Shown here piece after piece: positions 1 through 7,996 of a DNA stretch of 49,456 nucleotides. How positions within the stretch are numbered: position 1 is the first letter of the stretch; every line of letters starts with the position of its first letter. This DNA comes from Nitrososphaerota archaeon. Lineage in GTDB: Archaea; Thermoproteota; Nitrososphaeria; Nitrososphaerales; Nitrosopumilaceae. Below the pieces are notes generated by a model. That model was not told the DNA's origin. It saw only the letters and a program-made list of their open reading frames with translations, and did no database searches. A program made the position numbers and the translations under genes. Where the stretch lies: positions 1 to 49,456 of the forward strand of contig JABDBR010000008.1 in the NCBI GenBank assembly GCA_013288545.1. The letters are read 5' to 3'.

Positions 1-1107
1 ATAAACATCACCTCCAAAGATATTTACTTGATTTGAGGTTGACGCAATTTCATTTCCATTTGCATCGTAGACCTGAAGGTAAGCCCCAAGTGGCATGCGA
101 TATTGTCCTATGCCAAGCAATGCTTTACCAGACGAATCCACAGGCGCACTTGCAAGCACGGTTCCGTAACATGCTGATGTCGGTTTTACTATCTCTACTG
201 TTTTTGCACCTGACGGAGTATTGGCTACTGTAACGTTTTCACTTGTAGTGGCATAAAAGTCCCGGTAGGTTCCATTTATCAGTGCGCCATTGTAATTTGA
301 CTGTGGCTCAAGGAACGCAACCATCGGATTAATATAATTTAGATTCATGGAATGATTTTCATATACCTTAGTACCATTGAGGTACACCTCAAGATAATTA
401 TGCCCGTTTGTTATAATGGTACAATCTTCTGTAAGTGGTTGATTTTGATCCATGGACGACCACCATAAATTAGTAAAGGTATTGGCATTAGCAGAACCGC
501 CGTTTGCAGATGATATGACCCACTGGGTACCAAGTTTACCAGTTACTGCGTTACAGACAATATAGCTTACGTTTCCAGTCCCATTTTGAACATAGATTCC
601 ATTCTCAAACCAGTTGTTGTTTGATGGTATCGTGTGATACTGTGTAGATATTACAGCATGGAACAGCATTGCAGTTGTATTTTGTGTGACAGCATAATAT
701 CCAGCCCAGGTTCCATTAGCTGGTGCCTTTACCCCTATGTATAGCCCTGTTGTGTTTCTAAAAAATACATATGGTGCGTGTACCGATGGTGCATCACCCC
801 CATAAAACCAGTAGCCTGAATTTGCAGCAAGTTGCTGCTGTGTCCTGGTCTCGTTAGTTAACGAATCAGAGACCACATAGCCAGATTTTACCTGATTTAC
901 TGCGTAGTTTGTACTGGGTGCAATTGGAACGGTCTGTGGAGTTGTGGAGGTAGGCGTGCTTGTGTTGCTAGGAGTGGTAGGAGGAAGTTGGCCTGCCGGG
1001 ATAGGACCAGGTGCACTAACATCTGCTCTTGCAGGATTTATAGTTACAAGAGCCGACAAGATCGACAATAGTAAAATGGTGACAAAAATTAGATTAGAAT
1101 TTACCAT
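1..1107 (-). CDS. Secreted lectin-like module protein (3' end cut by window edge)
   Basis: The reverse strand is open from an ATG at 1107 to the window edge, 369 codons without a stop. The N-terminus is a signal peptide (MVNSNLIFVTILLLSILSA, then a cleavage-like ARA) followed by a Pro/Thr-rich linker and a beta-rich module that begins SGYVVSDSLTNET and ends NQVNIFGGDVY. The same module forms the C-terminal third of the large protein at 45154-48120, which ends GGDVYSVR, so only about three residues plus the stop should be missing here. Shared landmarks are ENGIYVQ, DCTIITNG and FLEPQ. The fold may be a concanavalin/LamG-like jelly roll, which is inference. Function unknown; probably extracellular and carbohydrate- or surface-binding. 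Confidence 0.85.
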   Translation of the reverse strand, partial: MVNSNLIFVTILLLSILSALVTINPARADVSAPGPIPAGQLPPTTPSNTSTPTSTTPQTVPIAPSTNYAVNQVKSGYVVSDSLTNETRTQQQLAANSGYWFYGGDAPSVHAPYVFFRNTTGLYIGVKAPANGTWAGYYAVTQNTTAMLFHAVISTQYHTIPSNNNWFENGIYVQNGTGNVSYIVCNAVTGKLGTQWVISSANGGSANANTFTNLWWSSMDQNQPLTEDCTIITNGHNYLEVYLNGTKVYENHSMNLNYINPMVAFLEPQSNYNGALINGTYRDFYATTSENVTVANTPSGAKTVEIVKPTSACYGTVLASAPVDSSGKALLGIGQYRMPLGAYLQVYDANGNEIASTSNQVNIFGGDVY

Positions 1108-1142
1108 CAGTCAATATGTAATGCTCAATCTATATCTGACTA

Positions 1143-1160
1143 TATAGTAAAATTACTATA
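1143..1160. promoter_or_regulatory. Perfect palindrome upstream of the left-edge secreted gene
   Basis: TATAGTAA-AA-TTACTATA is a perfect 8-bp inverted repeat with a 2-nt centre, 36-53 nt upstream of the ATG at 1107 on the reverse strand. It overlaps the stretch where the TATA box of that gene should lie (TTTTACTATATAG on the reverse strand). Could be an operator or simply AT-rich promoter symmetry. Confidence 0.4.
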
Positions 1161-1173
1161 AAATTTTCACTGA

Positions 1174-1196
1174 TTAATATTGTGAAACAATATTAA
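1174..1196. promoter_or_regulatory. 10-bp perfect inverted repeat
   Basis: TTAATATTGT-GAA-ACAATATTAA, two perfect 10-bp arms with a 3-nt spacer, lies 67-89 nt upstream of the reverse-strand gene starting at 1107 and just outside the palindrome at 1143-1160. The arrangement suggests a binding site for a dimeric winged-helix regulator. The rest of 1197-1519 (over 300 nt) holds no ORF or RNA I can support. Confidence 0.45.
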
Positions 1197-1519
1197 ATAA
1201 TATTATTCCATTTCGAGTTTGACTACACATAACAGAGATCGGCCGTATCTTACAGGTTTGCGGTAGACTCGCCAGAATCTTGCATTATTTTCCAAAGCGA
1301 AAAATACCATGTGAAGTTTTAAAATAAGACAAAACAAATTACATTTATCATGAATTATGAGCGCACAGTAAGGTCAGGCTCAGAGTCACTGAATTAACAA
1401 TCATTTTGTGTCATGTCTCTAACTCTTCTTCATCGCCTGGCTATGATAATCAGTCAAAGTCGGATAATAACTAATTGCATTCTGTTCAAATAATAATACG
1501 CCTGAATCGAGATCAGAGA

Positions 1520-2419
1520 ATGAACAAGTCAGCAATTATTGGATACTTGTCAGCATTACTTGCTTCAGTTCTTTTTGGAGCAGTGCCTACAATTGCAAAG
1601 CCAGTAATATCAAACATCAATGTTTTGCTACTCTCATCTATAGCATATCTTATTGCAGCACTAGTGTTTACGCCCATATCAAAAAAGGCAAAGACAATAC
1701 TCTCAAAAAAAGATTACATCATACTTGTTACAATATCTGTTTGCGGCGCAGCAGCTGCTCCATATTTGTATTTTGTAGGCCTGCACCAGTCAAGTGCAAC
1801 TGACACCTCACTTTTATCAAATGTTGAGATAATGTTCACAGTACTTTTTGGATTATTGTTTTTCAAGGAAAGGTTAAAACCAATCGGCTTTATTTCGGTA
1901 GCACTGGTTTTGTTGGGTGTTGTCATCATAACAACAGATCTCAAATTTTCAGGATCCATACTACAACTAAATGCTGGGCATTTTTTCATTTTGGGATCAA
2001 TGGCATTATGGGCACTAGACAACAACCTCAGTCGAATAATATCTACAAAGATGGACACTGCAAAACTTGTCCAGTTAAAATCAGCCATAGGAGGCTCAAT
2101 TCTACTTGGAGCAGTACTTGTACTTCACGTGCCACTTGTTATCAGTGCATCACAGATACCATATGTTATACTTCTTAGTGCAGTAGGATTTGGTGGATCG
2201 CTCTACTTTTTCTTGCAGAGCCTAAAGAGAATAGGGACAATTAAGACAATAATGATATTTTCCATGTCATCTGTCTTCGGTCTTGTTTTTGCATCAGTAT
2301 TTTTGCACGAGCAAATAAGCATGTACCAGATAGCTGCAATTGCAATAATGCTGACAGGCATTTATGCAATAAACAGAAAAGAGAGCATAAAAGAAAACCA
2401 AGAATCCCCTGTGCACTAG
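1520..2419 (+). CDS. EamA/DMT-family permease
   Basis: 299 residues with about ten hydrophobic segments arranged as two EamA repeats (roughly residues 5-135 and 150-285), the pattern of drug/metabolite transporter superfamily permeases. The second repeat carries the usual alanine/glycine-rich helix ends (FGLVFASVFLHEQIS). I chose the ATG at 1520 (MNKSAIIGYL) because helix 1 begins directly after it; an in-frame TTG at 1475 would add 15 polar residues. Substrate cannot be told from sequence: amino acids, sugars, nucleobases or export of metabolites are all known for the family. Single gene, no partner nearby. Confidence 0.85.
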   Translation: MNKSAIIGYLSALLASVLFGAVPTIAKPVISNINVLLLSSIAYLIAALVFTPISKKAKTILSKKDYIILVTISVCGAAAAPYLYFVGLHQSSATDTSLLSNVEIMFTVLFGLLFFKERLKPIGFISVALVLLGVVIITTDLKFSGSILQLNAGHFFILGSMALWALDNNLSRIISTKMDTAKLVQLKSAIGGSILLGAVLVLHVPLVISASQIPYVILLSAVGFGGSLYFFLQSLKRIGTIKTIMIFSMSSVFGLVFASVFLHEQISMYQIAAIAIMLTGIYAINRKESIKENQESPVH

Positions 2420-2622
2420 GCCCTCAAAGATTTTCAGTTCCAAGCAATGCAACAAACAGGTAATAGACTGATATGTTAACCAATGTAACTATAGAACTAA
2501 TTTTAAAAAATTACCAGTGCAGCATATTCCTTCAATAGCAAGTTCAGAATACTATCAAGTTTATTTCTTGCCAATTATGAAAAACCGACCTATAATCATT
2601 TTAGGAGTATACAGAAATACAG

Positions 2623-2811
2623 GTGAAGAACACACAATGTATGGTTGGACCACAAGATGGTGGATTTGGTTTTGATGGAGCACCAAAATATTCCAAACTA
2701 GAAGGAAAAAACGCCATATGTGTCCAGTGTCAAGCAGGTCAACATAGCAATTGTCTTTCTAAAAACAATCCAGATACGCTTTGTGATTGCGAGTTGTGTA
2801 TGATCTCCTAG
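2623..2811 (+). CDS. Small Cys-rich (zinc-binding-like) protein
   Basis: 62 codons from a GTG at 2623; an in-frame ATG at 2641 (MVGPQDGG) is an equally good start and AGGTG at 2621-2625 could then be a ribosome site. The C-terminal half has CVQC, a H-x2-C and a CDCELC cluster, six cysteines plus histidine in 30 residues, consistent with a small zinc or iron-sulfur knuckle. Small proteins with this CxxC...GxHxxC...CDCxxC layout are, from memory, common in Nitrososphaerota, function unknown. Confidence 0.65.
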   Translation: MKNTQCMVGPQDGGFGFDGAPKYSKLEGKNAICVQCQAGQHSNCLSKNNPDTLCDCELCMIS

Positions 2812-2954
2812 TCAGATGAAACCAGTATTGCCTTTATTTCAATATCACGTATATGAAATGGTAGGACAAATTTCTTAAACCATCTTTCTTATCAATCATC
2901 TTCAAAAGTATAACAAAGAAGTAATAGTATCTGTAAAAATATCAAATGTTATAA

Positions 2955-2971
2955 CTTTCTTTTAAAGAAAG
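2955..2971. promoter_or_regulatory. Inverted repeat upstream of winged-helix gene
   Basis: CTTTCTTT-T-AAAGAAAG is a perfect 8-bp inverted repeat about 72 nt before the ATG at 3043. It could be an operator of that regulator; its simple composition makes chance symmetry possible. Confidence 0.3.
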
Positions 2972-3042
2972 ATCTAGATTATGACTCTGGAAATTTGTAC
3001 GCATATTCAGATAAAAATGAGAGCACATGATTAGCTAAAGAT

Positions 3043-3300
3043 ATGCAAACAAGAACGGTTAGAGACAGAGGAGAAATCATAATGGCCATTCTAGAATCAG
3101 CACAAGGCGGGCAGACTCAAACACGCATCATGTACAAGACCATGCTCAATTTCAGTCAACTCAAGGAATACCTGATATTTTTGCAAGAAAGGGATATGAT
3201 CTTGTGTGACCCCGTAACACGTCAGTATGCTCCAACCAGTAAAGGAATAGAATTTATAAAAAAATCAACCGAGATTATAAAATTAATCAATAGTTCATGA
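3043..3300 (+). CDS. Small winged-helix transcriptional regulator (HTH_45/ArnR1-like)
   Basis: 85 residues forming one winged helix: DRGEIIMAILESAQ (helix 1), TQTRIMYKTMLNFSQLKEYLIFL (helices 2-3, recognition helix) and the wing (ILCDPVTRQYAPTSKGIEFI). This matches the very abundant archaeal family of about 90-residue regulators (PF14947 type). The conserved R-D-R start of helix 1 supports the ATG at 3043 over the internal Met at 3082. No ligand domain is present, so it probably acts as a dimer on a local promoter. Stands alone between a small Cys-rich protein and tRNA-Pro. Confidence 0.8.
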   Translation: MQTRTVRDRGEIIMAILESAQGGQTQTRIMYKTMLNFSQLKEYLIFLQERDMILCDPVTRQYAPTSKGIEFIKKSTEIIKLINSS

Positions 3301-3454
3301 GATGCTTGTCTTCAATCAAAAGATCAATTGATGAGATTGCCTTTTTTATAGCCATGTCTTGTCAAAGGTTTTCTTCGATAAATCTAGTGGGTCATTTTGT
3401 AATTTCTATAATCTAGTCAAATTGCATGACCTTGTCTATACCCCCAAATGAAAA

Positions 3455-3528
3455 TGGGATCGGCCGGATTTGAACCGACGACCTCAGGTACCCAAAACCC
3501 GAATCATACCAAGCTAGACCACGATCCC
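3455..3528 (-). tRNA. tRNA-Pro (anticodon TGG)
   Basis: Reverse-strand cloverleaf: acceptor GGGATCG/CGATCCC, D-arm with TAGCTTGGTA loop, anticodon stem CGGGT/ACCTG around loop TTTGGGT (anticodon TGG), T-arm GTCGG-TTCAAAT-CCGGC. Discriminator base A at 3455. CCA is not encoded. No intron is visible in the anticodon loop. Confidence 0.95.
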
Positions 3529-3613
3529 GATGTGATTGCACAAAAATGTCCCCAATTTAATCTTCTCATGCATATGATGATTTTAAATAATAAACCAAAT
3601 TAAGCCATGATCG

Positions 3614-4504
3614 TTGCAATTACAAGATTATATCAATGCAGGAAAAATAGCATCAGAGGTACGAGAAAACGCCAGGAAAAAAAATCATGTCGGTTCAACC
3701 CTTGAAGAAATATGTAATTCTATTGAAAAAGAAATCATCGGCAAAGGAGGCAAGTGTGCATTTCCAGTAAATGTCAGTTTAAATGAGATTGCGGCACATT
3801 ATACAGCAGAACCAAATGACAAGATAATAGTCAAGGATACTGATCTTTTAAAAATTGATTTGGGGGTTCAGATAAACGGTCACATTGCAGACACTGCAGT
3901 AACTGTATGCTATGATCCAAAATATGATTTCCTAGTCCAGGCAGCAGAAGCAGCACTCAGAGAAGCCATGTCAATAATACGAGTTGGCGCAAAATCAAGC
4001 GATGTGGGAAAAATAATTGAAAATACTGCAAAACAGATGGGTGGAATACCCATTGCAAACCTCAGCGGTCATTCTTTGGAACAGTATACTATTCATGCAG
4101 GCAAGTCAGTTCCAAATATTTGGTCTATTGGCTCTTTTTCATTCCAGTCTACAGAGGCATATGCATGTGAGCCATTTGTAACTACCCCTGATGGATCAGG
4201 TTTTGTGCGAGAGGGAAAAGTCAGAAATATTTTTTCTCTTGTTACAAGAAAAAGAACAAAGGATGAAGATGCCAACAAGATGATCGATTTCATATGGCAG
4301 AAATTTAACATGCTCCCATTTGCATTAAGATGGTTTATTCCAGAATATGATGAAAAGACCGCAAGAGAATTACTCGAGAGATTAATTAAAAATAAAGTTG
4401 TCAGGTCCTATCCAATATTGATAGAGGCAAACGAGCAAAGAGTTGCACAGGCAGAGCACACGTTTATCCCTCAAGAAAACAGCGCTCTTGTAACTACAAT
4501 TTGA
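3614..4504 (+). CDS. map: Type II methionine aminopeptidase
   Basis: 296 residues, the usual length of archaeal MetAP2. Removes the initiator Met from new proteins; dinuclear metal enzyme of the pita-bread fold. Visible family motifs: FPVNVSLNEIAAHYTA, the metal Asp pair in KIDLGVQINGHIADTAVT, HSLEQYTIHAGKSVPN (metal His and substrate His), ACEPFVTT and EHTFI near the C-terminus (metal Glu). The TTG at 3614 is the only start, because TGA lies in frame at 3608; a TATA-like TTTAAATA at about 3583-3590 places transcription start at the codon, so the mRNA is probably leaderless. Confidence 0.95.
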   Translation: MQLQDYINAGKIASEVRENARKKNHVGSTLEEICNSIEKEIIGKGGKCAFPVNVSLNEIAAHYTAEPNDKIIVKDTDLLKIDLGVQINGHIADTAVTVCYDPKYDFLVQAAEAALREAMSIIRVGAKSSDVGKIIENTAKQMGGIPIANLSGHSLEQYTIHAGKSVPNIWSIGSFSFQSTEAYACEPFVTTPDGSGFVREGKVRNIFSLVTRKRTKDEDANKMIDFIWQKFNMLPFALRWFIPEYDEKTARELLERLIKNKVVRSYPILIEANEQRVAQAEHTFIPQENSALVTTI

Positions 4505-4614
4505 TTGAGTATTAGCAAACCTACTTTTTCAAAGTGTGTAGTTTTTTAAAATAAAAAAGATTGTAGTTAGGTTTAATTTTTTATAACCTTGATAGACTTA
4601 ACCACTACAGGTTG

Positions 4615-6276
4615 TCAGTTGTTATAGTATGCTATAACATTGAGATTTTGTGTCAGTGTTACAGTCCTTGTTGGATTTGTGCTTGCATTGTTCCAATGGT
4701 TAAAGACATAGTTCTGATAGTTTGATACGGTAATTTCATATGGAACGCCAGGTGTTGCAGCAAATGTCAGTGTTGTGTATCCCTTTGCAACCACTACACC
4801 ATTTGATTTTATTACAGTCCAGAGTCCTGTGATTGGGTTTCCAGACATGTCATCTGATTTTACTCGAAGTGTTACCGTTGTAGTGGATATAGTAGATGTT
4901 GTTGCAGATGCAGTACTAGAAGGAACACTTGATCCAATTGCATTGATTGCCGATACTCTGTAAGTGTAAGATGTGTTTGTTGCAAGCCCAGTGTTAGAGT
5001 AGGTTGTAGAAACAGATGCAGTGTTGGCAACTAGTGTAGTCCAGGTAGAACCACTGTCAGTTGATCTGTCAATTTTATATCCAGTTATTACCGAGCCGCC
5101 ATTACTTGGTGCAACCCAAGACAAGTTGATCTGTGATGATGATACTGTAGTGGCTGCAAGCCCAGTTGGTGCTTGTGGTACAGTGGATGTCGTACCAGAT
5201 AGAGTTGTGGCAGATGCAGTATTAGATACAGGACTGGTTCCAATTGCGTTAATCGCAGAGACACGATAAGTGTAAGATGTGCTTGCGGCAAGCCCAGTGT
5301 TGGAATATGTTGCGGATGAAGATGCAGTGTTTGCAACTAGTGTGGACCAAGTTGTACCTGCATCAGTGGAGCGTGCAATTTTGTATCCAGTTATTGCAGA
5401 GCCACCGTTGTTTGCAGGAGCAGTCCAGGATAGATTGATCTGGGATGATGATGTTGTAGTAGCAGTAAGGCCAGTTGGTGCCTGTGGTGCAGTTGCAGAT
5501 GATGAACCAGTATCAAGATCTGCAACTAGTGTACCAAAGTATGAAGGAACGGTATCATACGGATTTGGTAATACATCATTAGTAAGGTCAATGTATCCAA
5601 CAGTGTTTGAAGCACTTGTCAGAAATGATTGTGATACTGAACCTACACCAAATGCTATCATTGAAAAGTTGCGCTTGTCATAGCTTGTATGCCATCCTTG
5701 TAATGCTGACAAGGCAGGCAAGCCAGGATTCTCGTATATCATCAAGTTGTCTACAGTTCCAATGTAGCTTGGAAGTGTATCAGTTCCTGGATTGCCTACA
5801 GTCATGGTATATCCAAGTGATTTTGCATAACTTGTTAGACCAGAGTAGTAACTTTCAGGACCAGACCAGTTTGCCATTTCATCAAAGAATATTCCATCAA
5901 TATTGTAAAGGCTCTTCCAGGTGTTCATAACAGATTTTACAGAGCTTGCAGAGTTTGATGCATATCCTGTTGCGTCATATCCGATAACTACAATTCCTGC
6001 ATTATGGAGTTCTTGTATTCCGGAGACATAGTTTGCATCACGTGAGCTACCAGGACCATTATTTGGGTTGATTATAGCAACTATGGGCACTGATGGGTGT
6101 GCAAGCTTTGCCTGCGCCACAACGTCCCATGTGCTTCCAGGGTATGTGTATAGTGCAATCATGACACCTGTCTGGGATGCGGCATGGGCCTGGTGAGGGA
6201 GAATAGTAAGAGGAGTTGATATCATTAGTAAAATTGTCAGTAGCCCGATAAATCTTCTAGAATATTGTTCTATCAT
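4615..6276 (-). CDS. Secreted spherulin-4-like / fibronectin III modular protein
   Basis: 553 residues. A signal peptide (residues 1-32, ending HQAHA) leads to a spherulation-specific family 4 domain (about 36-255; GVMIALYTYPG, VPIVAIINPNNGPG, GIFFDEMANW), a TIM-barrel-like fold related to glycoside hydrolases acting on galactosamine-type polymers. Two fibronectin III repeats follow (about 264-358 and 367-460), then a PEGA-like module (466-553; PYEITVSNYQNY, FNHWNN). The FN3 and PEGA-like modules are very close to those in the protein at 45154-48120. A TTTTTTTAATACC box about 25 nt before the ATG suggests a leaderless transcript. The enzyme role is a family-based inference; D132/E133 are the best acidic candidates. 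Confidence 0.85.
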   Translation of the reverse strand: MIEQYSRRFIGLLTILLMISTPLTILPHQAHAASQTGVMIALYTYPGSTWDVVAQAKLAHPSVPIVAIINPNNGPGSSRDANYVSGIQELHNAGIVVIGYDATGYASNSASSVKSVMNTWKSLYNIDGIFFDEMANWSGPESYYSGLTSYAKSLGYTMTVGNPGTDTLPSYIGTVDNLMIYENPGLPALSALQGWHTSYDKRNFSMIAFGVGSVSQSFLTSASNTVGYIDLTNDVLPNPYDTVPSYFGTLVADLDTGSSSATAPQAPTGLTATTTSSSQINLSWTAPANNGGSAITGYKIARSTDAGTTWSTLVANTASSSATYSNTGLAASTSYTYRVSAINAIGTSPVSNTASATTLSGTTSTVPQAPTGLAATTVSSSQINLSWVAPSNGGSVITGYKIDRSTDSGSTWTTLVANTASVSTTYSNTGLATNTSYTYRVSAINAIGSSVPSSTASATTSTISTTTVTLRVKSDDMSGNPITGLWTVIKSNGVVVAKGYTTLTFAATPGVPYEITVSNYQNYVFNHWNNASTNPTRTVTLTQNLNVIAYYNN

Positions 6277-6515
6277 TATGTACAGTATTAATCTTCTATG
6301 GTATTAAAAAAATTGGTAGAATAGATATGAAGACATGCTTCAGTTTAGTCACAACTTAAGAGTTTTTTGAAAAAATAAATTTTAAAGTTCTAATCCAAAT
6401 TTTTCTTTCACATTACAACATGTTTAGACGTGTTCATTTTTTCATAAATATATGCAATTCATCGATAAAACTAAAGTATGTGACAACTCTTTTAAGCAAC
6501 GGTGTGGTACCGTAC

Positions 6516-6767
6516 ATGGCAAACATGAAAACTGTTGGTGCTATACTCATAGTATTGGGTTTACTAGTATCAATTATTGGATATGGAGCATATGAAAACA
6601 TCACCAGTCATTGTATTTCTCAAATTGGAGGTAATCCCATTGTATGCCACGGTGTTAGCGTACAGCAGATTTTAGGTCACACACTAGTCTATTCTGGGCT
6701 TGCCGTTGCAGGCAGTGGAATGATAGTATTTACAAAATGGTGGAGAAAGAAGGTAATTTTCAATTAA
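6516..6767 (+). CDS. Small two-helix membrane protein
   Basis: 83 residues from ATG 6516 (MANMKTVGAIL). Helix 1 is about residues 5-24 (VGAILIVLGLLVSIIGYGAYE), a short extracytoplasmic loop has two Cys (SHC, IVCHG), helix 2 is about 53-72, and the tail is basic (KWWRKKVIFN). The ORF can be extended to 6420, but a CTTTTAAGC box at about 6488-6496 sits 25 nt before the ATG and supports this start as leaderless. Function unknown. Confidence 0.7.
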   Translation: MANMKTVGAILIVLGLLVSIIGYGAYENITSHCISQIGGNPIVCHGVSVQQILGHTLVYSGLAVAGSGMIVFTKWWRKKVIFN

Positions 6768-6801
6768 ACCAGACAAGATTTTACCTTTTTTAGGCACAAA
6801 A

Positions 6802-7299
6802 TTAACTGCTGGTGGGATTAGTTTCCATTTTTCTTTTGATCACAACAAGATAGAGACAGCCTGCGACTATACCACTCTGCAGAATTTTGACAGTGATATC
6901 AATTACACCAATATCGCTTTGCATCCCTACTACAGGCAAGTCAACGGTTCTTGATATGGCATAAAATACAACTAGTGACACAGAGCCTACAAGTGCTGTC
7001 AGGTATAGTTTTGTGCCATGTCTGTTTGCTAACATACACATTCCAACCAGAACGTAGACAATACCCACAAACAAGAAAAATATGGTTTGCATCTTTCCGC
7101 CCAGATCAAGTTCATACCATTGCGATTTATCAAGATCACCAGTTTCTTGGCCAGTCTCCTTTTCACCAGCCATTTCATGAAAGCCATCACCACTCTCATC
7201 TGTGAATTGTTCGTATGTAGTTACAAAGTAAATTGCACTAGTTGAAAGCATTGTCACTATTACAACATATGAAATTATTTGATACAAGTTTACATTCAT
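6802..7299 (-). CDS. Four-helix membrane protein paired with winged-helix regulator
   Basis: 165 residues: helix at the N-terminus (residues 5-26), an acidic extracytoplasmic loop (about 30-66; Gly/Glu/Asp rich), then three helices (about 70-92, 96-115, 130-150) and a basic tail. Begins 12 nt after the stop of the winged-helix gene at 7312-7599 on the same strand, so the two are likely co-transcribed. No family recognised; a membrane protein controlled by, or signalling to, its companion regulator is an inference. Confidence 0.7.
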   Translation of the reverse strand: MNVNLYQIISYVVIVTMLSTSAIYFVTTYEQFTDESGDGFHEMAGEKETGQETGDLDKSQWYELDLGGKMQTIFFLFVGIVYVLVGMCMLANRHGTKLYLTALVGSVSLVVFYAISRTVDLPVVGMQSDIGVIDITVKILQSGIVAGCLYLVVIKRKMETNPTSS

Positions 7300-7311
7300 G
7301 GTTACATCTAC

Positions 7312-7599
7312 TCAATATCGAATTTTTACTGCTTGAGCAATTTCGACAAATTGCTGCATTTCATTGAAAAAATGTATCCCTTTTTCAGTAATGGTAAAAA
7401 TACGACTCCTCTTGTCACTGGTATAGTCCATCAATCCAAAATCTGACAACTTTTGGCATTTTTCAATCGCAGTGTAGTGTGATAGGTTTGCTCTCCTAGC
7501 TATTGCAGATATTATCGTACCATTTCTCCCACAATCCATAATGACGCGTAAAATGTCAAATACAATACCCAACTCTGATCTATATTGCTGTTTTAACAT
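7312..7599 (-). CDS. Winged-helix regulator, paralogue of 18929-19216
   Basis: 95 residues when started at ATG 7599 (MLKQQYRSELG), which aligns end to end with the 95-residue paralogue at 18929-19216 (YRSELG, ARRANLSHYTA, KCQKL-DFGLM, TEKG, A-KxRY C-terminus). A longer ORF from GTG 7641 exists, but a TATA-like ATATAATATAC about 25 nt before 7599 argues for the shorter, leaderless gene. Single wHTH domain of the HTH_45 type, DNA-binding, probably dimeric. First gene of a likely operon with the membrane protein at 6802-7299. Confidence 0.85.
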   Translation of the reverse strand: MLKQQYRSELGIVFDILRVIMDCGRNGTIISAIARRANLSHYTAIEKCQKLSDFGLMDYTSDKRSRIFTITEKGIHFFNEMQQFVEIAQAVKIRY

Positions 7600-7672
7600 G
7601 CCATTTAATTCTGAAATTAGTATATTATATTTCAGGGACACTTGACTAAGTATTATTTTTCTTGTGTGTTAT

Positions 7673-7996
7673 CTATTTCTTCTTCACTATTGCCACAAAG
7701 AATAGTGCTAGTATGACAAATCCTGTTGATGACAGTATGACAGTAATTGTAGTTGCCTCCACAGTAGGAAGAAGTATTTCCAGTCTAGGCAATATTGCTC
7801 TGAACGCATAAAGTCCAAAGGCAGCACTGACAAAAAGAAGTCTTTTCATTTTGGTGCGCCTATATGCAAATAACGATACTACAAGCAGAAAGGCAGCAAA
7901 GATCCCGGTTGCAAAATCTAGAGATTCAGGAAGATCAGGCGTTTCACCGCCAACTTCTGTTAGACCATTGATTGCAAATAAAATATTTTCAAACAC
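7673..7996 (-). CDS. Three-helix membrane protein translationally coupled to regulator
   Basis: 107 residues from a GTG at 7996 whose first base is shared with the TAG stop of the upstream regulator (TAGTG), a 1-nt overlap that implies translational coupling. Hydrophobic segments at about residues 28-46, 52-70 and 82-103, with an N-terminal acidic, proline-containing outside segment (VGGETPDLPESLDF) and a KKK end. No family recognised. Its tight link with a two-domain wHTH protein suggests membrane sensing or anchoring of that regulator. Confidence 0.7.
   Translation of the reverse strand: MFENILFAINGLTEVGGETPDLPESLDFATGIFAAFLLVVSLFAYRRTKMKRLLFVSAAFGLYAFRAILPRLEILLPTVEATTITVILSSTGFVILALFFVAIVKKK

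Noticed and set aside
1229-1237. GATCGGCCG shared with the 3' part of tRNA-Pro at 3459-3467, possible att remnant
   Set aside because: Only nine bases match, with no integrase or matching boundary; chance is likely.
5279-5683. Long forward-strand frames inside 4615-6276
   Set aside because: They are shadows of the reverse-strand FN3 repeats; hydrophobic Val/Ala-rich composition mirrors Thr/Ser codons of the real gene.
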